DNA from: Pristionchus mayeri
Lineage: Eukaryota > Nematoda > Chromadorea > Rhabditida > Neodiplogasteridae
DNA length: 64,000 nt
Reading direction: 5' to 3'
Assembly (NCBI GenBank): GCA_036245805.1
Contig: BTRK01000006.1
Coordinates: 9,890,365 to 9,954,364 of the forward strand
The translations under genes were made by a program, and so were the position numbers. Under the pieces are notes generated by a model that worked only from the letters and a program-made list of their open reading frames with translations, had not been told where the DNA came from and did not search any database. This document shows positions 1 to 13,800 of this stretch, piece after piece (position 1 is the first letter of the stretch; every line of letters starts with the position of its first letter).

Positions 1-3000
1 CCGGAAACCGAGAACCGAGAGGCCGTATCTGATGAATATTTCATACATCCAGAGACCCCCAGACGGCATCTTGTTTGGATTTCCGGCGTCGGAAAATAGC
101 ATGCTTACGCAACTTCAGTTCATGTTTCTCTTCGATGAGGTTGGGTTTAGGACAGAATCAAGACTCTTCATTCAGCATACTGTCTCGCCGCCGAGAACCA
201 GAAACATCATTTCTTGCGAAGGCATCCCTATTCAGAATTCGAGTGTTCAATATTTGCGTTTTCATGGAACGACTGCTTGCGAGCCAATTCAGCGCTAACT
301 CGAAGCGGAAACGCAAAAACAGAAGAGACCACGAATTACGAAATACAAACCACGAATTAGAGGAGTAATGCAAATGATGGTCCCCTCATAGCATGCGTGT
401 TTTAAGCGATCGGGAACGCTAAGAGTTTTATCTAGTTATAAGAGCTCGATTTTCCTTCAGTTTTATGGAAAACACAGCAGTCAACTTCTTGTTATGTAAA
501 TGTTAAATTTGAACTATCAATTCGCACTTGATGAGTGGATCGAACAAAAAGAGAAGCAGATGTGAAAAGCACATGGGCTAAAATGGGAAGAAATAACCGG
601 GTTCGTAAACTGACAAGCTGTCATCAAAACATGATGAATGGCGGAATTCTTTCGAAACCATCCCTAAATTGGCGATGAGCATGGGCTTATTGCGGAAAAT
701 ATAAAATGTGAAAAGGATTGAGGAAGTGTAACATGCAAAAAAATAAGAAACCGGGAACTAGTTCAGCACACAAAAATCACCAAGCCTGAAGGCTGACAAG
801 CTGTCATCAAAACATGATGGACGACTGGTTTGAACTGGTAATGAGGGCATAATAGACGGAAGCGAGTGCACGGAGTACTACACCGATTTCGCTGGATGAT
901 TTGTCGATGGTTGGAGCGTACGAGAAATGAAGAATTAGACGGTGACCCTAGATGCTTTGACCTATGATCTACTAGCGCTAAATATGGACTACTCAGACGG
1001 GACTGAAGCTGAGAGAAATGCGAGTTTCCATCTCTGCACTCTGGTAGGTCATAGAGACGAGAGAGTGTGTAGAACGAGGAGAGTCTGGGCGTATCCTTAG
1101 TGGGATTGTGGAGAAAGGCGGAGAGAAGGGGCTGACAGGTGACAGGCCAAATTAGAAGGCAAGAGTGCTTCGAAAGAGATCACGAAGAAAGATGGGAAAA
1201 TGGCCGGGAGAAGCAGCGGCGAACTCTCTTCATTTCGCATGCTCTCTCGCCGGTTCGATTAAGAAGCGGAGAAAAAAGGAGAGGAAAGGTCTGCAACCCG
1301 GCGCAAGTGACGGTGATTTGTGGGAAAGTGGAGAGAAGAATCGGGAGAAATTCGCATTAGAAACACTTAGTAACCAGGGGGGATGCTGAGAGTGGTCCTT
1401 GCAGCGAGTTTTTGCAACAGTTTGCTTGCGTTTGCAACTGATGTGGTGTTAAAAACACTCTAGCCCACTTTTACAGCATAATCTTCAATAATTTCAGAGA
1501 CGAGTGATAGTAGGATTCTCTTGATAGTGGATGTTCCTTGTTCCGCAAACAAACAGTTTGCGACGTAGGTAGATCCATCATCCTCGCAATAACAACAATC
1601 CTATAAAGGACGAGAGTAGAGAGATAACTGTGTCGTAACGTGTGAACAAGTGAGCTGTGAATTGCGAGAAATGAGGATAGTACAGACCTGAGTTGTGCAA
1701 AAATGTTCAGTTTCTTCATTCTACATACCCTATCGCACTCTCTGACAGGCTAGAGAGTGTGTGGAATGAAGAGACCGTAACATTTTTGTACAACCCAGGT
1801 ACAGACTGAAAGATCGTCTTGCTACACCTCGCAGGCGAGCAACTGAGGTTATAGCACGGCCCGAATCGTCGGCTAGTGCTCACTTCTCCTGCGCATTCGC
1901 AGCTAGTCGTATGATGATGCACTAGTGTTGGGAATTCAGACTCTCCTCATCACGCACACTCTTTCGACGATTAGACAGAGCGAAATAGTGCATGAAATGA
2001 AGAGAGCCAGCGCTCGACAACCCTAATTGGAACGATTTATGTGCGCGCTACGCGCTGTAAAAGTGGAGTCACGAGATTTAGATCAGAATATAGAGATAAT
2101 GCACGACATAACTCGCAATTTCTTTTTGTACTCATGCTAGGGATGACATTGCAATCAGTGACTGTCTTCATACTGCACGCTCTCGCCCGACTATCAGGCA
2201 AGCGATAACGTAAACTGAAGATAGCACTTCTTGCGAAGAAATCCCTAACTCCTTGTAGTACTGATCATGGAGGGAACTACAATAATGCTATGGGAAAACT
2301 GAACAATTCCATTTTGCAGTTTGCAGATACTCAGTACTGTCGTTGCTCCAACGGAAGGGATGAGAGGAAATAAAGCAGTGGTCGTGCAACGGATATGTTT
2401 CAGTATTGTTGCATAACTCGAGCTCTCCGCCATCTTTGCTAGTCCGTTCTTTACCTGGTCAAAAAAATATTAAAAAAATATCATCAAGATTTCGCACATC
2501 TCCCCCCATCTTTGTTGACTTCCCTGCATCAAAAGCATTTATTTTATCGTTCCAATTTCCGAGATGCGCCGATATTTCTATTGCGTTGTACAGCCAACTT
2601 TTTATTCGGAATTATGGTATTTGCGTTCGTTTCTGAAATGTTTTTTCATGATTATAAATTATGAAGAAATGGCTCAATCCTCACCTGAACACTGCTGCCT
2701 GATGTGATAAATTTATTCTATAAATTGCGTTCCATTCAGAAAGCAGTGGTTTGACCAACGAATGTGTTTCCACATTACCAAATACCTTCCCGTTTATCGT
2801 TCCAATTTCCGTGATGCGCCCCTCTTTCCCTATCGTTGTCCAGACAATTTTTTCGCACATTTTTGCGAAAGATTTCATTAGATATAAGCATGGTCTCGTT
2901 TTCGATAGATGTGTTTCAACATTATTTCATAATTGTTGCTCTACGTCATCTTTGATCATCCACTGTTTGCATTTCCAAAAATAACAAAATATCCTCAAGA

Positions 3001-4330
3001 TCCCCCACATCTCCCTCGTCTTTGTTGACTTTTCCTTGCACCAAGAGCATACCAGTTTATCGTCCCAATTTCCGCGATGCGCCCCTCTTGTCATTGCGTT
3101 GATCATCCAACTTTGGTGCTCGTCGCTTTATTCCAGCTGGAAGTGAAATGTGGAACAATGGCTTTGTATCACGCAGAAATTTGGGTTGCTTTAATTGTTG
3201 ATTCTTGTTGTTGTGTTCCTTGTTAGTATCCCAATGATCAGAATTAAGAGTGTTTTATTTTCATTGCATTGCAGTGCGTCGCTTTGAAATCTGGAAGTGG
3301 TAGAATTGAGATGGTTTTCAAGAAAAACAGCTTAGAGATAGTTATACCACGATTTTCCGATTTTGAAACATCTGCTGCTCTCTCGCCAGAGCCGTCACAT
3401 ATTGTCGGCAATAAAGGAGTAAAGTGAGAAATGTTTATTGCCTCTCTGTACATTCTAGCTGCTCCGTGTCCTTTCAGGTCCGATTGCTGCCAGCTTCCAC
3501 TAGAGTTTCCCAGATTTGACTTTTTTCATAATTGTAGGATTCAGAGAGCTAAATAGCTTAAAGACTGATCTATTATTTAAAGCACCCAATCCCAAAAAAA
3601 CAAAAAGAAATCCCAAGCGAAATTCCCAATGCATCCCTCTAGTTCTCTCGCCCACCCCCACTAATCTCCCTCTAAGAACACGAAGTGTTGTCAGCTCCCC
3701 TCAACACGTCAATCCGGGCATCCTGGCACTCCCCCTGGGAATCACGGGGTGCGATACATAGATAAAGGGCTTGCTTTGCTCCCCTCTATTATTCACCCTC
3801 GCATTCTCTCTCCTTTCGACGCCTGCTCAAAATGGCGCCAAAGATAGCTCAGAGCCACTTTTCTTGCATGTTCTGAACAAATTTGTAGAATATTTTGTTC
3901 AGTACTCACATGGTGAAATTTATAAAGATGTGTGTTTGCCAACAGATACCGTGCTGCATTTCAAGCTGCCTTATATATTGTGCTTTCCTGTATCGGAGGT
4001 CACATTTTCTCATTCGCTTCCAACACCCTCACTGTTGAATTTTCGTTGCACCAGAACCCTCGCAGTTTATCGTTCCAATTTCCGATGGTTTACAGACCCA
4101 ATTTTGTTCATCAGTTGTCCTACAAGATTGGACAAGGAAGAAAGATCAAAGGTTGTCCTCCTTTAGTGCAACCAAACCGCGAGACCCAGTCGAGACATTA
4201 CTTGACATTCATAACTGCCTTCCTCGTTAAAGTTATGATTTCGCTCCGCTTCCATTCCCTCTGTCTCCAACACGTGAGTGACATAGGAGAAACATTACTT
4301 TTAAGTTCTGTATTATCTGTATTATCTTCT
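1..4330. other. No recognisable gene
   Basis: I read all frames and found no exon chain with good splice sites and family resemblance. The stretch holds small repeats: GCTGACAAGCTGTCATCAAA occurs twice (about 610 and 790), and CT/GA-rich imperfect hairpins are frequent between 1,000 and 2,000. The short open frames lack conserved motifs. It may include upstream control sequence of the channel gene that begins at 4,840, but I see no specific site. Confidence 0.5.
2431..4106. repeat. Diverged local repeat
   Basis: A segment of about 180 bp at 2,431-2,616 recurs at 2,948-3,121, sharing a CATCTTTG start, a CACATCTCCC block, TTTGTTGACTT and then TTTATCGTTCCAATTTCC followed by GATGCGCC. The TTTATCGTTCCAATTTCC core also appears near 2,792 and 4,068. 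Copies are diverged, so this is an old local repeat. No coding frame is preserved across copies. Confidence 0.6.
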
Positions 4331-4505
4331 ACCTGTCAGATCGGTAAAATAGTACGTGGAATGAAGAGACAGAAAGGTAATGCCCGTCTCTTCTTCGTCT
4401 GCTTCTCCATACTCTCTCGTACTTTCTACCCTGCCAGACACTTCACAAGCATTGCCTTTCTGTTTCTTCATTCTACGCACTCTTTCACCGATCTGACTGG
4501 TAGGA
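4331..4505. repeat. Small foldback element (MITE-like)
   Basis: Arms of about 54 bp at 4,331-4,385 and 4,450-4,505 are near reverse complements (CAGATCGGTRAAA ... AATGAAGARACAGAAAGG), separated by about 65 bp. The arms resemble the short hairpin motif GTG(G/A)AATGAAGAGAC scattered through this window. Confidence 0.6.
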
Positions 4506-4839
4506 TCGGTGAAAGACAGAATGAAGGGAGCATTTCTTGTGGAGCCATCCCTCTTGCCAGAGAACGACATGTCTGACGAGATTCAAAATATTACTTCCCC
4601 TTTTAGTATGCCGCTCTGCCTCCAATGATGTCGCCACATGTTCTGCCGAAGAATTCGCTTAGTCTTTCCTATCTTCTGGCCCGACTCTCCTCCTTGTCTA
4701 TTCTCTTGCATCTCCAACCTCTCTGCGCTCTCTTCCCCTCTCTCATCATGTCGTTGCAAAGTTGAAGAAGTGACGTCTGCGCACGAAATGTTTCCGATTA
4801 TATTGTCCTAAATCGGCGCCGAAGTTTCAGCCTCTCCAT

Positions 4840-7800
4840 ATGACTCGTCTCTTCTTCTTTTTCCTCGCCTCTTTGCCGGCAGTGAGCACCTTCGGAAGTC
4901 CACGGATAAATTCGGGAAAGTCAAAGATAAATTCGGAGAGATCAAAGAGCGGGGAGGATTTCATCATCGAGCGAGTCTCGATCGGGCACAGGATAGTGTC
5001 GAATGCGAGCGTGCTGGTTAGGAGGAAACGGTGAGCTGGTTTTGCATCGCTGTTGTTTGTTTGGTAAAAAAATTTCAGCATAAGTTATTTTCGTTTTTGG
5101 TATTGCGTTCAAATGTGTTTCAACAGTATCATAAAGTCGCCCTGGCATCAGCGTACATGATATAGTGCAACGGATCGTTTATAAAAAGGAACTTTATATC
5201 CACCTTAACACATCATCAACCGTAACCCTGACATGCTGCTGCCTAATCAGTGCAATTTCCTGATTCAGGGAATCGGGAATCTACGATGCCGCCCGCAACG
5301 TCACCTCTCATCTCAACTCCATTCTGAGGGACTACGACAAGACGCTGCGGCCGCTCTTCAACAGTTAGCATATCTCTTCTTGCTGTAGAGAGTATTTTGA
5401 TTAGAAAGTCATCTGATGCAACCTTTTCTCCCTGAGCTTTGGGAGCGCTATGGGAGATTATCGAATTGCATTGTTCAGAAAGACCAGATATCATAGATCA
5501 AACATCAACCGTTGCAGAGAACGCACCAACAGACGTCTACATCGACATCAATGTGCGCACGATGGGTTTCATATCGGAGAAAACAAACGTAACTAGTATT
5601 TTAGTACTCAATTATTCAAATATTTTTTATTCACAGATAACATAGATGATATCAGTTAGGATTATTAATGGATCGAGAAATATGGAAGTGGTAGCTTGTA
5701 GAGTTTTCGAGCTTTGGAAGTCCGCCTGTTCAGGCACTTTCGTAAATTGCCCAGTTTGTTTTGTAGACATACTCCTTCGACTGCTATTTCCGGCAGACTT
5801 GGACGGACGATCGTCTGAGGTTTTATCTTTGAACTTTTCCTCATTGTAGTTCACCTTGCTCCTTGAGCTACCGCATATATTTTTTTTTTCTGATATTGTT
5901 GATGCATTGTTTTCGCAACATGAAGGTCAGTGAGAATGTGCTCCACAATTGTCATTTCGCATGAACTTATCAATAATTGGAAACAAAATTTGCAAAAAGC
6001 ATTGACTAAATTTCTCGAATCAAGCAACTCTCTCACAGATTCACCGTTAGTATTTGGTGAATTCATGCAGAACGCCGCAGCTAACTAACTGCAAAACTCC
6101 TACACGATCTGCTCAGATTCATCGCTCCTCGTGATTCGATGCGTGTTCTCTCTCTGTCCACTGCGATGCTCGATCGGATATGGAAACCCGACGTCGTACG
6201 TTGATATTTGATCTTGGGAACACCTCTTCATTGATGATGATGCCAAAACAAATAAATTTTTGAAGAAGAAATAAGTGACTATATCATCCATCTATTTTAA
6301 AGGAGGTGTAAACATATTGTTAAAAATTTTTGAAAAAGTTTCAAGAGCTGATTTGTGAAATTTGCCGTCCGTGGTTGGGAACGCGAAAAAAGTGATTTTT
6401 TATCGATGTTGAATCAAGCCTGTATCAATTATTATCTCCTCCGCCGATTCATGAAGCTATGGTGAACCATATCATATGAAAATTTAAAACTTCTCACATA
6501 ACACTATTTCCCACAATCATGAAATAAAAAATTTGTCATGAAATAAGACCTGATTTTATATTTTTTTGTTTTCTTATCATCCTCTTTCTGAACAAGTATC
6601 AATGTCCAAAACCTTCATAAATTCATGAAGCAGGTGTGAAACATATGCGGACAAACTATACACTTTTCACGAAGATCTATCAAACAGCGCCCTTCCAAAT
6701 ATTTTAGCGGATATGGAAACACGAGATTTTGAGCTGACCGTTGATCTTTTGAATCGCTTTTAATTTCTTGTCACTATCCGTAACTAGACAGAAGAGTGGT
6801 GATTGTGTATTTGTTACATCATCGGGTGAGGAAGCATCAATGACCACCTCCTCCATAAATTCATGAAGCAGATGTGAAACATACCAACGAAAACTTAAAG
6901 GGGCTATCATACACTCAATCTATCATAAATTATTAACCGCGTCCAATATATCACGCCATTCACCTAAGATTTGACCTCAATGCCGGATTTAGCGGAATTA
7001 CCCAAATCGAGCTTTCACCGGTTTTGTACTCTTTTGGTATCCCTAAACAAACGCCCGACTTCTCATTGTCATTCCTTCATTCTGAGGGGCCTGGTACCGG
7101 GTCATTGGTTCTGGTACCCACCATTACCTTGACTTTTCTCGATTACCTTGCAATTTTGGTGAAAATTGTCGTCTGAGTGACCCCCAATAATTTTTTGAGA
7201 TCTATCGACGTATACAAACTAGAACTCATGAAAATCATTTTGAACAGTGCTATATTCAAGCTAAATTTTCTCGAAAATATAGGTGAAAGCGCAGCTGAAA
7301 TTTCACGACCGTAAAGTACGCACTGAGAGCTCCAAAATGAGGGGCTTGTGGTCTCTGAGCGAGGACCAGAAAGACCTTTTTGGACCATTTGAAGTTCCGA
7401 GTCGATTTGAAGTCATTTTTTTCGATGCAGACCGCGCGATTTTTCGGGCGCATCATTGAATGAAAGTGTGATTTCGTTTTTCAGATATGTTTCCGAAATT
7501 ATTGAAATAGTAATCAATTTGAAATGAAAGAAATGTATTTCATTTACCTCCGAAACATATCAGAATGCCGAAATATCTCTTTCATTCTACGACGAGCCCG
7601 AAAAATCGCGCGGTCTGCATCAAACAAAATGACTTCAAATCGACTCGGAACTTCAAATGGTCCAAAAAGGTCTTTCTGGTCCTCGCTCAGAGACCGCAAG
7701 CCCCTCATTTTGGAGCTCTCAGTGCGTACTTTACGGTCGTGAAATTTCAGCTGCGCTTTCACCTAAATTTTCGAGAAAATTTATCTTGAATATAGCACTG

Positions 7801-10800
7801 TTCAAAATGATTTTAATGAGTTCTAGTTTGTATACATCGATATAGCTCGAAAAAATAGTGGGGGTCACTCAGATGACAATTTTTGCAAGGTAATCAAGAA
7901 AGGTGAAGTTAATGGAGGGTACCAGAACCAATGACCCGGTACCAGTCCCCTCAGAATCACGGTGTGAAAATGAGATTCACAGGATCTCTCTGATATAGAT
8001 CTGCTCATTCCTCAAAAAATATCAGATACCAGTTTTTGGCCAAATCCGAGAAATGGGGAAATCAGCTCGATTCTTAAGTGAATGGCGTGATATGGTAATT
8101 AATTAAATACTTGAATAATTAAATAAATATTTTTTGCAGTATTTCTGGAACGACGCAGGCTCGTACGTGCACACGCAGACGGTGCCCAATCGACTCGTGC
8201 GATTGTTCGATGACGGTGAGAAGAGTCAGTTAATGATTGGCCGGGAGTACTGTCCCGAGGATACTGTAGTCATTAAATCGACTATTATAACGAGTATGTC
8301 GATGTGATCCGCAGTTTTCTTTCGTTATTTTCTATGAACGGGGTGATAAATTCACTTATCAATACTCAGCAGCCACTGTACTCGTATTTCCAGGTACGGT
8401 GCTCTTTTCGATGCGACTGACGGTGAAGGCGAAGTGCCGTATGCAGCTCATTCGCTATCCGCTCGATCGACAGGTGACGAGGAAGTGTGGAAAATGAAGA
8501 GAATGCAGTCAGATAGGGTTGTTTCAGAAGGAAGGTCTGCTCTTAAAACAGTCAGTTAACGATTAATCGAAAGTGTTCCCGCGGGGTTACTGAATCATTC
8601 TGAAATACAAAATTGATCCACGGAAGTATATGCTCAGGCATGTCGTATGGCTTGACACTAAGAAATGACGAGATTGTCTGATGAATCGAGGGAATGGCCT
8701 TTAAATCCATATTAATGTATTGAAAATCTTGTTTAGGCATGTCGTCTGGTCATCGGAAGCTTCGCCTACCCCGTGGACGAGCTGAATCTGCACTGGAAAG
8801 TCACCAACGCATGTTTTCTCTTTTTTTGCTGCGAAAGGAGGAAGAAATCGATAAAATATAGCTACAAGATCATAAATGATGAGTGTGAAGCATATCGCGT
8901 TGACCTCTCTTCAATCCGAATTTACGTTGGAATGATTGGAAGGACAAACCCAATATATAATCCCAGATTGTATTGACCTCATGAGCTTTAACAAACTAGA
9001 AAGTCGCTAATTATATAATGGATAGTTATTACTGTATTATAAAATTCCTTAAAAATTAAGACAGCCGATGTGGAATTGATTCAAGACTGACTTTATCGCT
9101 TTCTAGATGCGTGTGAAGCATAGTTGGTTTCGTAATGATGAGAAAATTTATATCACACCTCTCACAAAATAATCGATCTAAGAATGGGAACTAGTCCGTT
9201 ATTATAAATTGAGGATGCATCTGCCATACCTCAGTACCGCCAAAATCAATTCTCGGCTCAATGCTAATTCAGTCCAACTCGGGCGTGCAAATCGACGACG
9301 TCGCCTTCACTGAACTGCCCCAATTCTCCGTCTCCGGATTCGAAATCATCAACACGACGAACATCCAGAGGGATCGTGAGTCGATTTTTGGCATTTTGAT
9401 AATGCTTACTCAAAGACAAATTGGAATAGCGAAGGAATTACAATTGGGCCAGTTAAATTTCCGATTGTCTTTATCTTCGGTTTAATTTTCGATATTTTTA
9501 TGCGAAAACGTGAAATTCGATTTTCCAGTGAATTACTCCGCTCTGGAAGTCCGATTCATGCTCGATCGGCATTTCGGGTATTTTTTTCGAAAAATATATT
9601 TTTAAAAATTAAAAAAAAATATTTTTATTAAATTTAAGGTACTTCTTAATGAACTTCTACCTGCCCTGCACACTCATTGTGATGCTTTGCTGGGTTGCAT
9701 TCTGGATTAACAGGGAGGCGACACAGGAGAGGATCGGGTTGGGTGAGTTTAGAGACGAGATGACATGATTGCTTCACAAGATTTTATTCAGTCCAAGTCT
9801 CTCGCTAATCAGCCATCAAGTCTCCCGCTAATCAGCCATGTGAAGCAAATTAATTAGAGTCGTGTATTCCGAAGCAATACATTGATATTCGCCCAATTGA
9901 ACATCAAAGGTGTCTAGATCGATGTACTGTTAGTATTGCTGAAAGTGGTTGTTGAAATTGAATAGTGAGAAACAATATAATCAATAAATACTGTAATCTT
10001 ACAGTAATCACGAACGTGCTCACGATGATGTTCATGTCTCTGGACAGCAAGGCGGACTCGCCCAAGACCGACTACCCCACGGCGTTGGATGTGTACATTT
10101 GGTGAGTGACTAATGGCACTAGATCGGAAAGAGAATTATTTCGTAATTGATCCTACCTAGTGCCGCCCAAAATTGCATTTCTACACGTGCCATTTTGTGA
10201 AGATCCAGAAAACACAACAATACATTTCATTCAATGTAATCGCACCAGTAACCACGAGACATTTCCATAATTGCAATTTTTTGTCGTGCTGACTTGCTTG
10301 CGACTGCGCTTCACGATAGCCTTTTCTTGAAACTTCTTTCTGTTTAACGATTTTATTTCGGGATATGCTTAAAATGGTGAACAAGATCCTGATTTAAACA
10401 GTAATTTGATTTTGCGAGCAAGTCGATTATGGAATACTTAAATTTAAAAAAAAATCAATAATCAAATTCAGCATCTGCCTGTGCTTCCTCTTCCTCTGCA
10501 TGGTCGAGTTCACCATCGTCCACTACTTCACGAAGCTAAATACCGGTGATCCAGAGGCGAGATCTTTTACGATAAATATTTACTGGATTAATGACGCCCC
10601 CTCCCTCTTCTCCGTATAATTTCCCATCACTTCTCGTTGTTTTCATCGAAAATCAGGGATAGGCCGATAAATAAGTGGAATGGACGATGGATGGGGAGGG
10701 AGTGGTCATTAATTCAAGAATTGCCAAAGATTACATCACGAACATCACGAATTCATGGCTACCGCTAGTGGAACGCTCTCGCTTGCAGGATCTTTTGCAT

Positions 10801-13800
10801 TCGAGGTCCAGAACACCTGACGAATCTGAAAATGTTCTTTATAACACGCCTCTCACGGGAGAATCGAGCTGATCCAGGGAATGGGCGGAAAGTCGTCAAA
10901 TGAGTTACTATCGGTTTTGGTCACACCAAGGCATGCCTAAACGACCACCAAAGTCTCAATTAGCATACTTCATTTTGGAGCTCCCTACACCGGGTCGGCT
11001 CTCGGTTGCTCCCACTTTGATAGCGATTTTAACGCTTCGCGTGATAGATGGACGAAAAATGCACTCTGAGGGACCCCCTGTCATTTTATGAGCTCTACCG
11101 ATGTATGCAAACCAGATCCTCTAATTTTGAGTTTTAACTGAGATACATTCAAAGGGAAATTTCTCAAAAGTGTCGGTAAAATAGCAGCTCAAATTTTCGC
11201 AGTGTATGTAGCTCACCCAGAGCTTTCCAATGAGTTGTTTGCGCCAAAAAGTGCAGTACTCGAAATCGAGTTATGTCCTTTTAACGGTGAGCAATCATTT
11301 GAACTTTTATTTTTTATCTGAATTATGATGTTGAAATAAAAGTTCAAATGATCGCTAACCCTAAAAAGGAGATAAGTCGATTTCGAGGACTGCACTTTTT
11401 GGCGAAAACCACTCATTGGAAAGCTCTCGATGAGCTACATACACTGCGAAAATTTTAGCTGCTATTTTACCTACACTTTTGAGAAATTTCCCTTTGAATG
11501 TATCTCAGTTAAAACTCAAAATTAGAGGATCTGGTTTGCATACATCGGTAGAGCTCAAAAAATGACGGGGGTTCCTCAGAGTGCATTTTTCGTCCATCTA
11601 TCACGCGAAGCGTTAAAATCGCTGTCAAAGTGGGAGCAGCCGAGAGCCGACCCGGTGTAGGGAGCTCCAAAATGAAGTATGTATATTGAGACGTTGGGGG
11701 TCACTTAGGCATACCTTGGGGTGATCAAAACCGATAGTAACTCATATCACGATTTTCCGCCCATTCCCTGGAATGACGATTTTAGCTCGATTCTCTCGTG
11801 AGAGGCGTGATAATACAACATTTGCGCTCCCTCTCGCTATCAGAATTTATGAAGTGCATAGCCCAAATTATTTAAATTTTGTATGTTTAGTCGAACTTTT
11901 GGGAAGAGAAGGAGTAGTAGTGTCGGGAAAGCAATCGGACTGTTTAATCTGTCAGAAATGTGCGAGAAAAGTTGCGCAAAAAGTTCACGAACTTCTGAGG
12001 TGCGTAAAAACTGTTTCTCTCAAAAAACCGCGCTCTCTCGCTCTTTCTCTAACCACCTCGCTGAAAAGTTCACGAACTTTTCAACGAGCTCGATGAAAAG
12101 TTCGTGAACTTTTCAGCAAGGTGGTTAGAGAAAGAGCGAGAGAGCGTGCGATCGGAGAGAGGGAAAAGGAAGCTGAGGTTGTTTACTTCCTTTTCCCTCT
12201 CTCCGATCGCACGCTCTCTCTTCTTTCTCTGACTTTTCTCGCAGATTTTCATCCACCTTTTTTATCGAGCTCGTTGAAAAGTTCGTGAACTTTTCAGCGA
12301 GGTGGTTAGAGAAACAGCGAGAGAGCGCGGTTTTTTGAGAGAAACAGTCTTTACGCACCTCAGAAGTTCGCGAACTTTTTGCGCAACTTTTCTCGCACAT
12401 TTCTGACAGATTAAACAGGCCGAATTTCTCTTAACTGGCATGATATCGCAGTGAATCCTCTGAAACTGAGGAATTTCATTGAACAAGTTAGAAGCATTCT
12501 TCTCAATTTCTTCGAACCGACTTCCACTTTGAAAAGCAACGATAAAAATCATACACAATAATGCTTGCTTCATCATACAGCTCTTGATCGAACTCTGGGG
12601 AGGTCTGAACCCTGCGCAATTTGCCGTAACCGATGAACCACAACCAGCTGCTGATAATATCGGCTGAAAATTGTCAAATGAAATGCATCTTCAGCAAGTT
12701 TATTTATTGGAATGATAATTAATAATAAAGATAAAAAAAGATAATAAATAACAAACCAGTGCATAGCCAAAATGATGATAACGCAGTGCGAATGACCGTT
12801 GATGGAATTGAGTGCCGAAATTCTGTCTGAATCGATTAGAACATTACACGAGTCCATTTGAAAATTACTATTTTTAAATAGTTACCTTAACCAATTTTAA
12901 ATATCCGAGAGTGCACAGATAGGTTAACAGAGTGAGAATAACAAGTGAGAAAGAGATGTAATTCTGAAATGTAAGGCTCCCTGTCTATATTAAATTGCGT
13001 TTAACTTTACATTATGAATGAATTTTAAATTAATGAAAAGTAAATATAATGAATTGAATGATATAATTACATCATACCGATGACTCATTGATGAAATCCT
13101 TGTATTTTACGGCGAGAAGATTGAACCCTACCGTGCTGATCCAAATCAAAGCTATTCCTAATGAGACTCTAATTGGAGTAAAATTCTGAGTAGTTTAAAG
13201 ATGTAATTGACAGAAACAGTATTTGAATACATTTTTATATTGAATAGGCCGGAATATCGACGCGAAGCGAATGATTGAATGGGTGAAGTCAAGGAAAGAG
13301 TTCGCCATCCATGATGTGTTGGCCTGTTGGGAAGAATCATCAGAACTATCAATTGTTCGAAGTGGGAATGATATGAATTCAAAATAATTGATCATTTTAG
13401 GGAATTTTTTTAGTGAAAAACGCCATTTTTAGAAGGCATTCGACCATTTCAAAACGGAGCAAAATCAGCTAAGAAATTGACGGTCATCACGAGATCCTGA
13501 TTCAAAACAAACTAACCAGAATGCCGCGACACAATTCAATCTGAAAAATATAGGTCTGATTATAAGGATCGACAAAAGGAAATTCACCAACATGTACATA
13601 TCGCACTCTTCTTCCATATCATAAATGACAATAGGCGGGAAGCCCGAGAAGATATTGTAATCGAACCAACAATATACGATTCCAGAAAACACTTCCATAA
13701 GATGTGAGCAAACTGAAATGATCCAAGGCATAGACCACATACCCTACACTTTTCACCAATATTCAGGAGCATTATTCTCAATAGATTCGGCACTATTTTG

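Noticed and set aside
12573..12857. Minus-strand frame reading through receptor exon 8 and its introns
   Set aside because: Phase analysis shows it is a shadow: the true exons use a different frame (ending WLCTADI...), which closes the whole gene in both copies.
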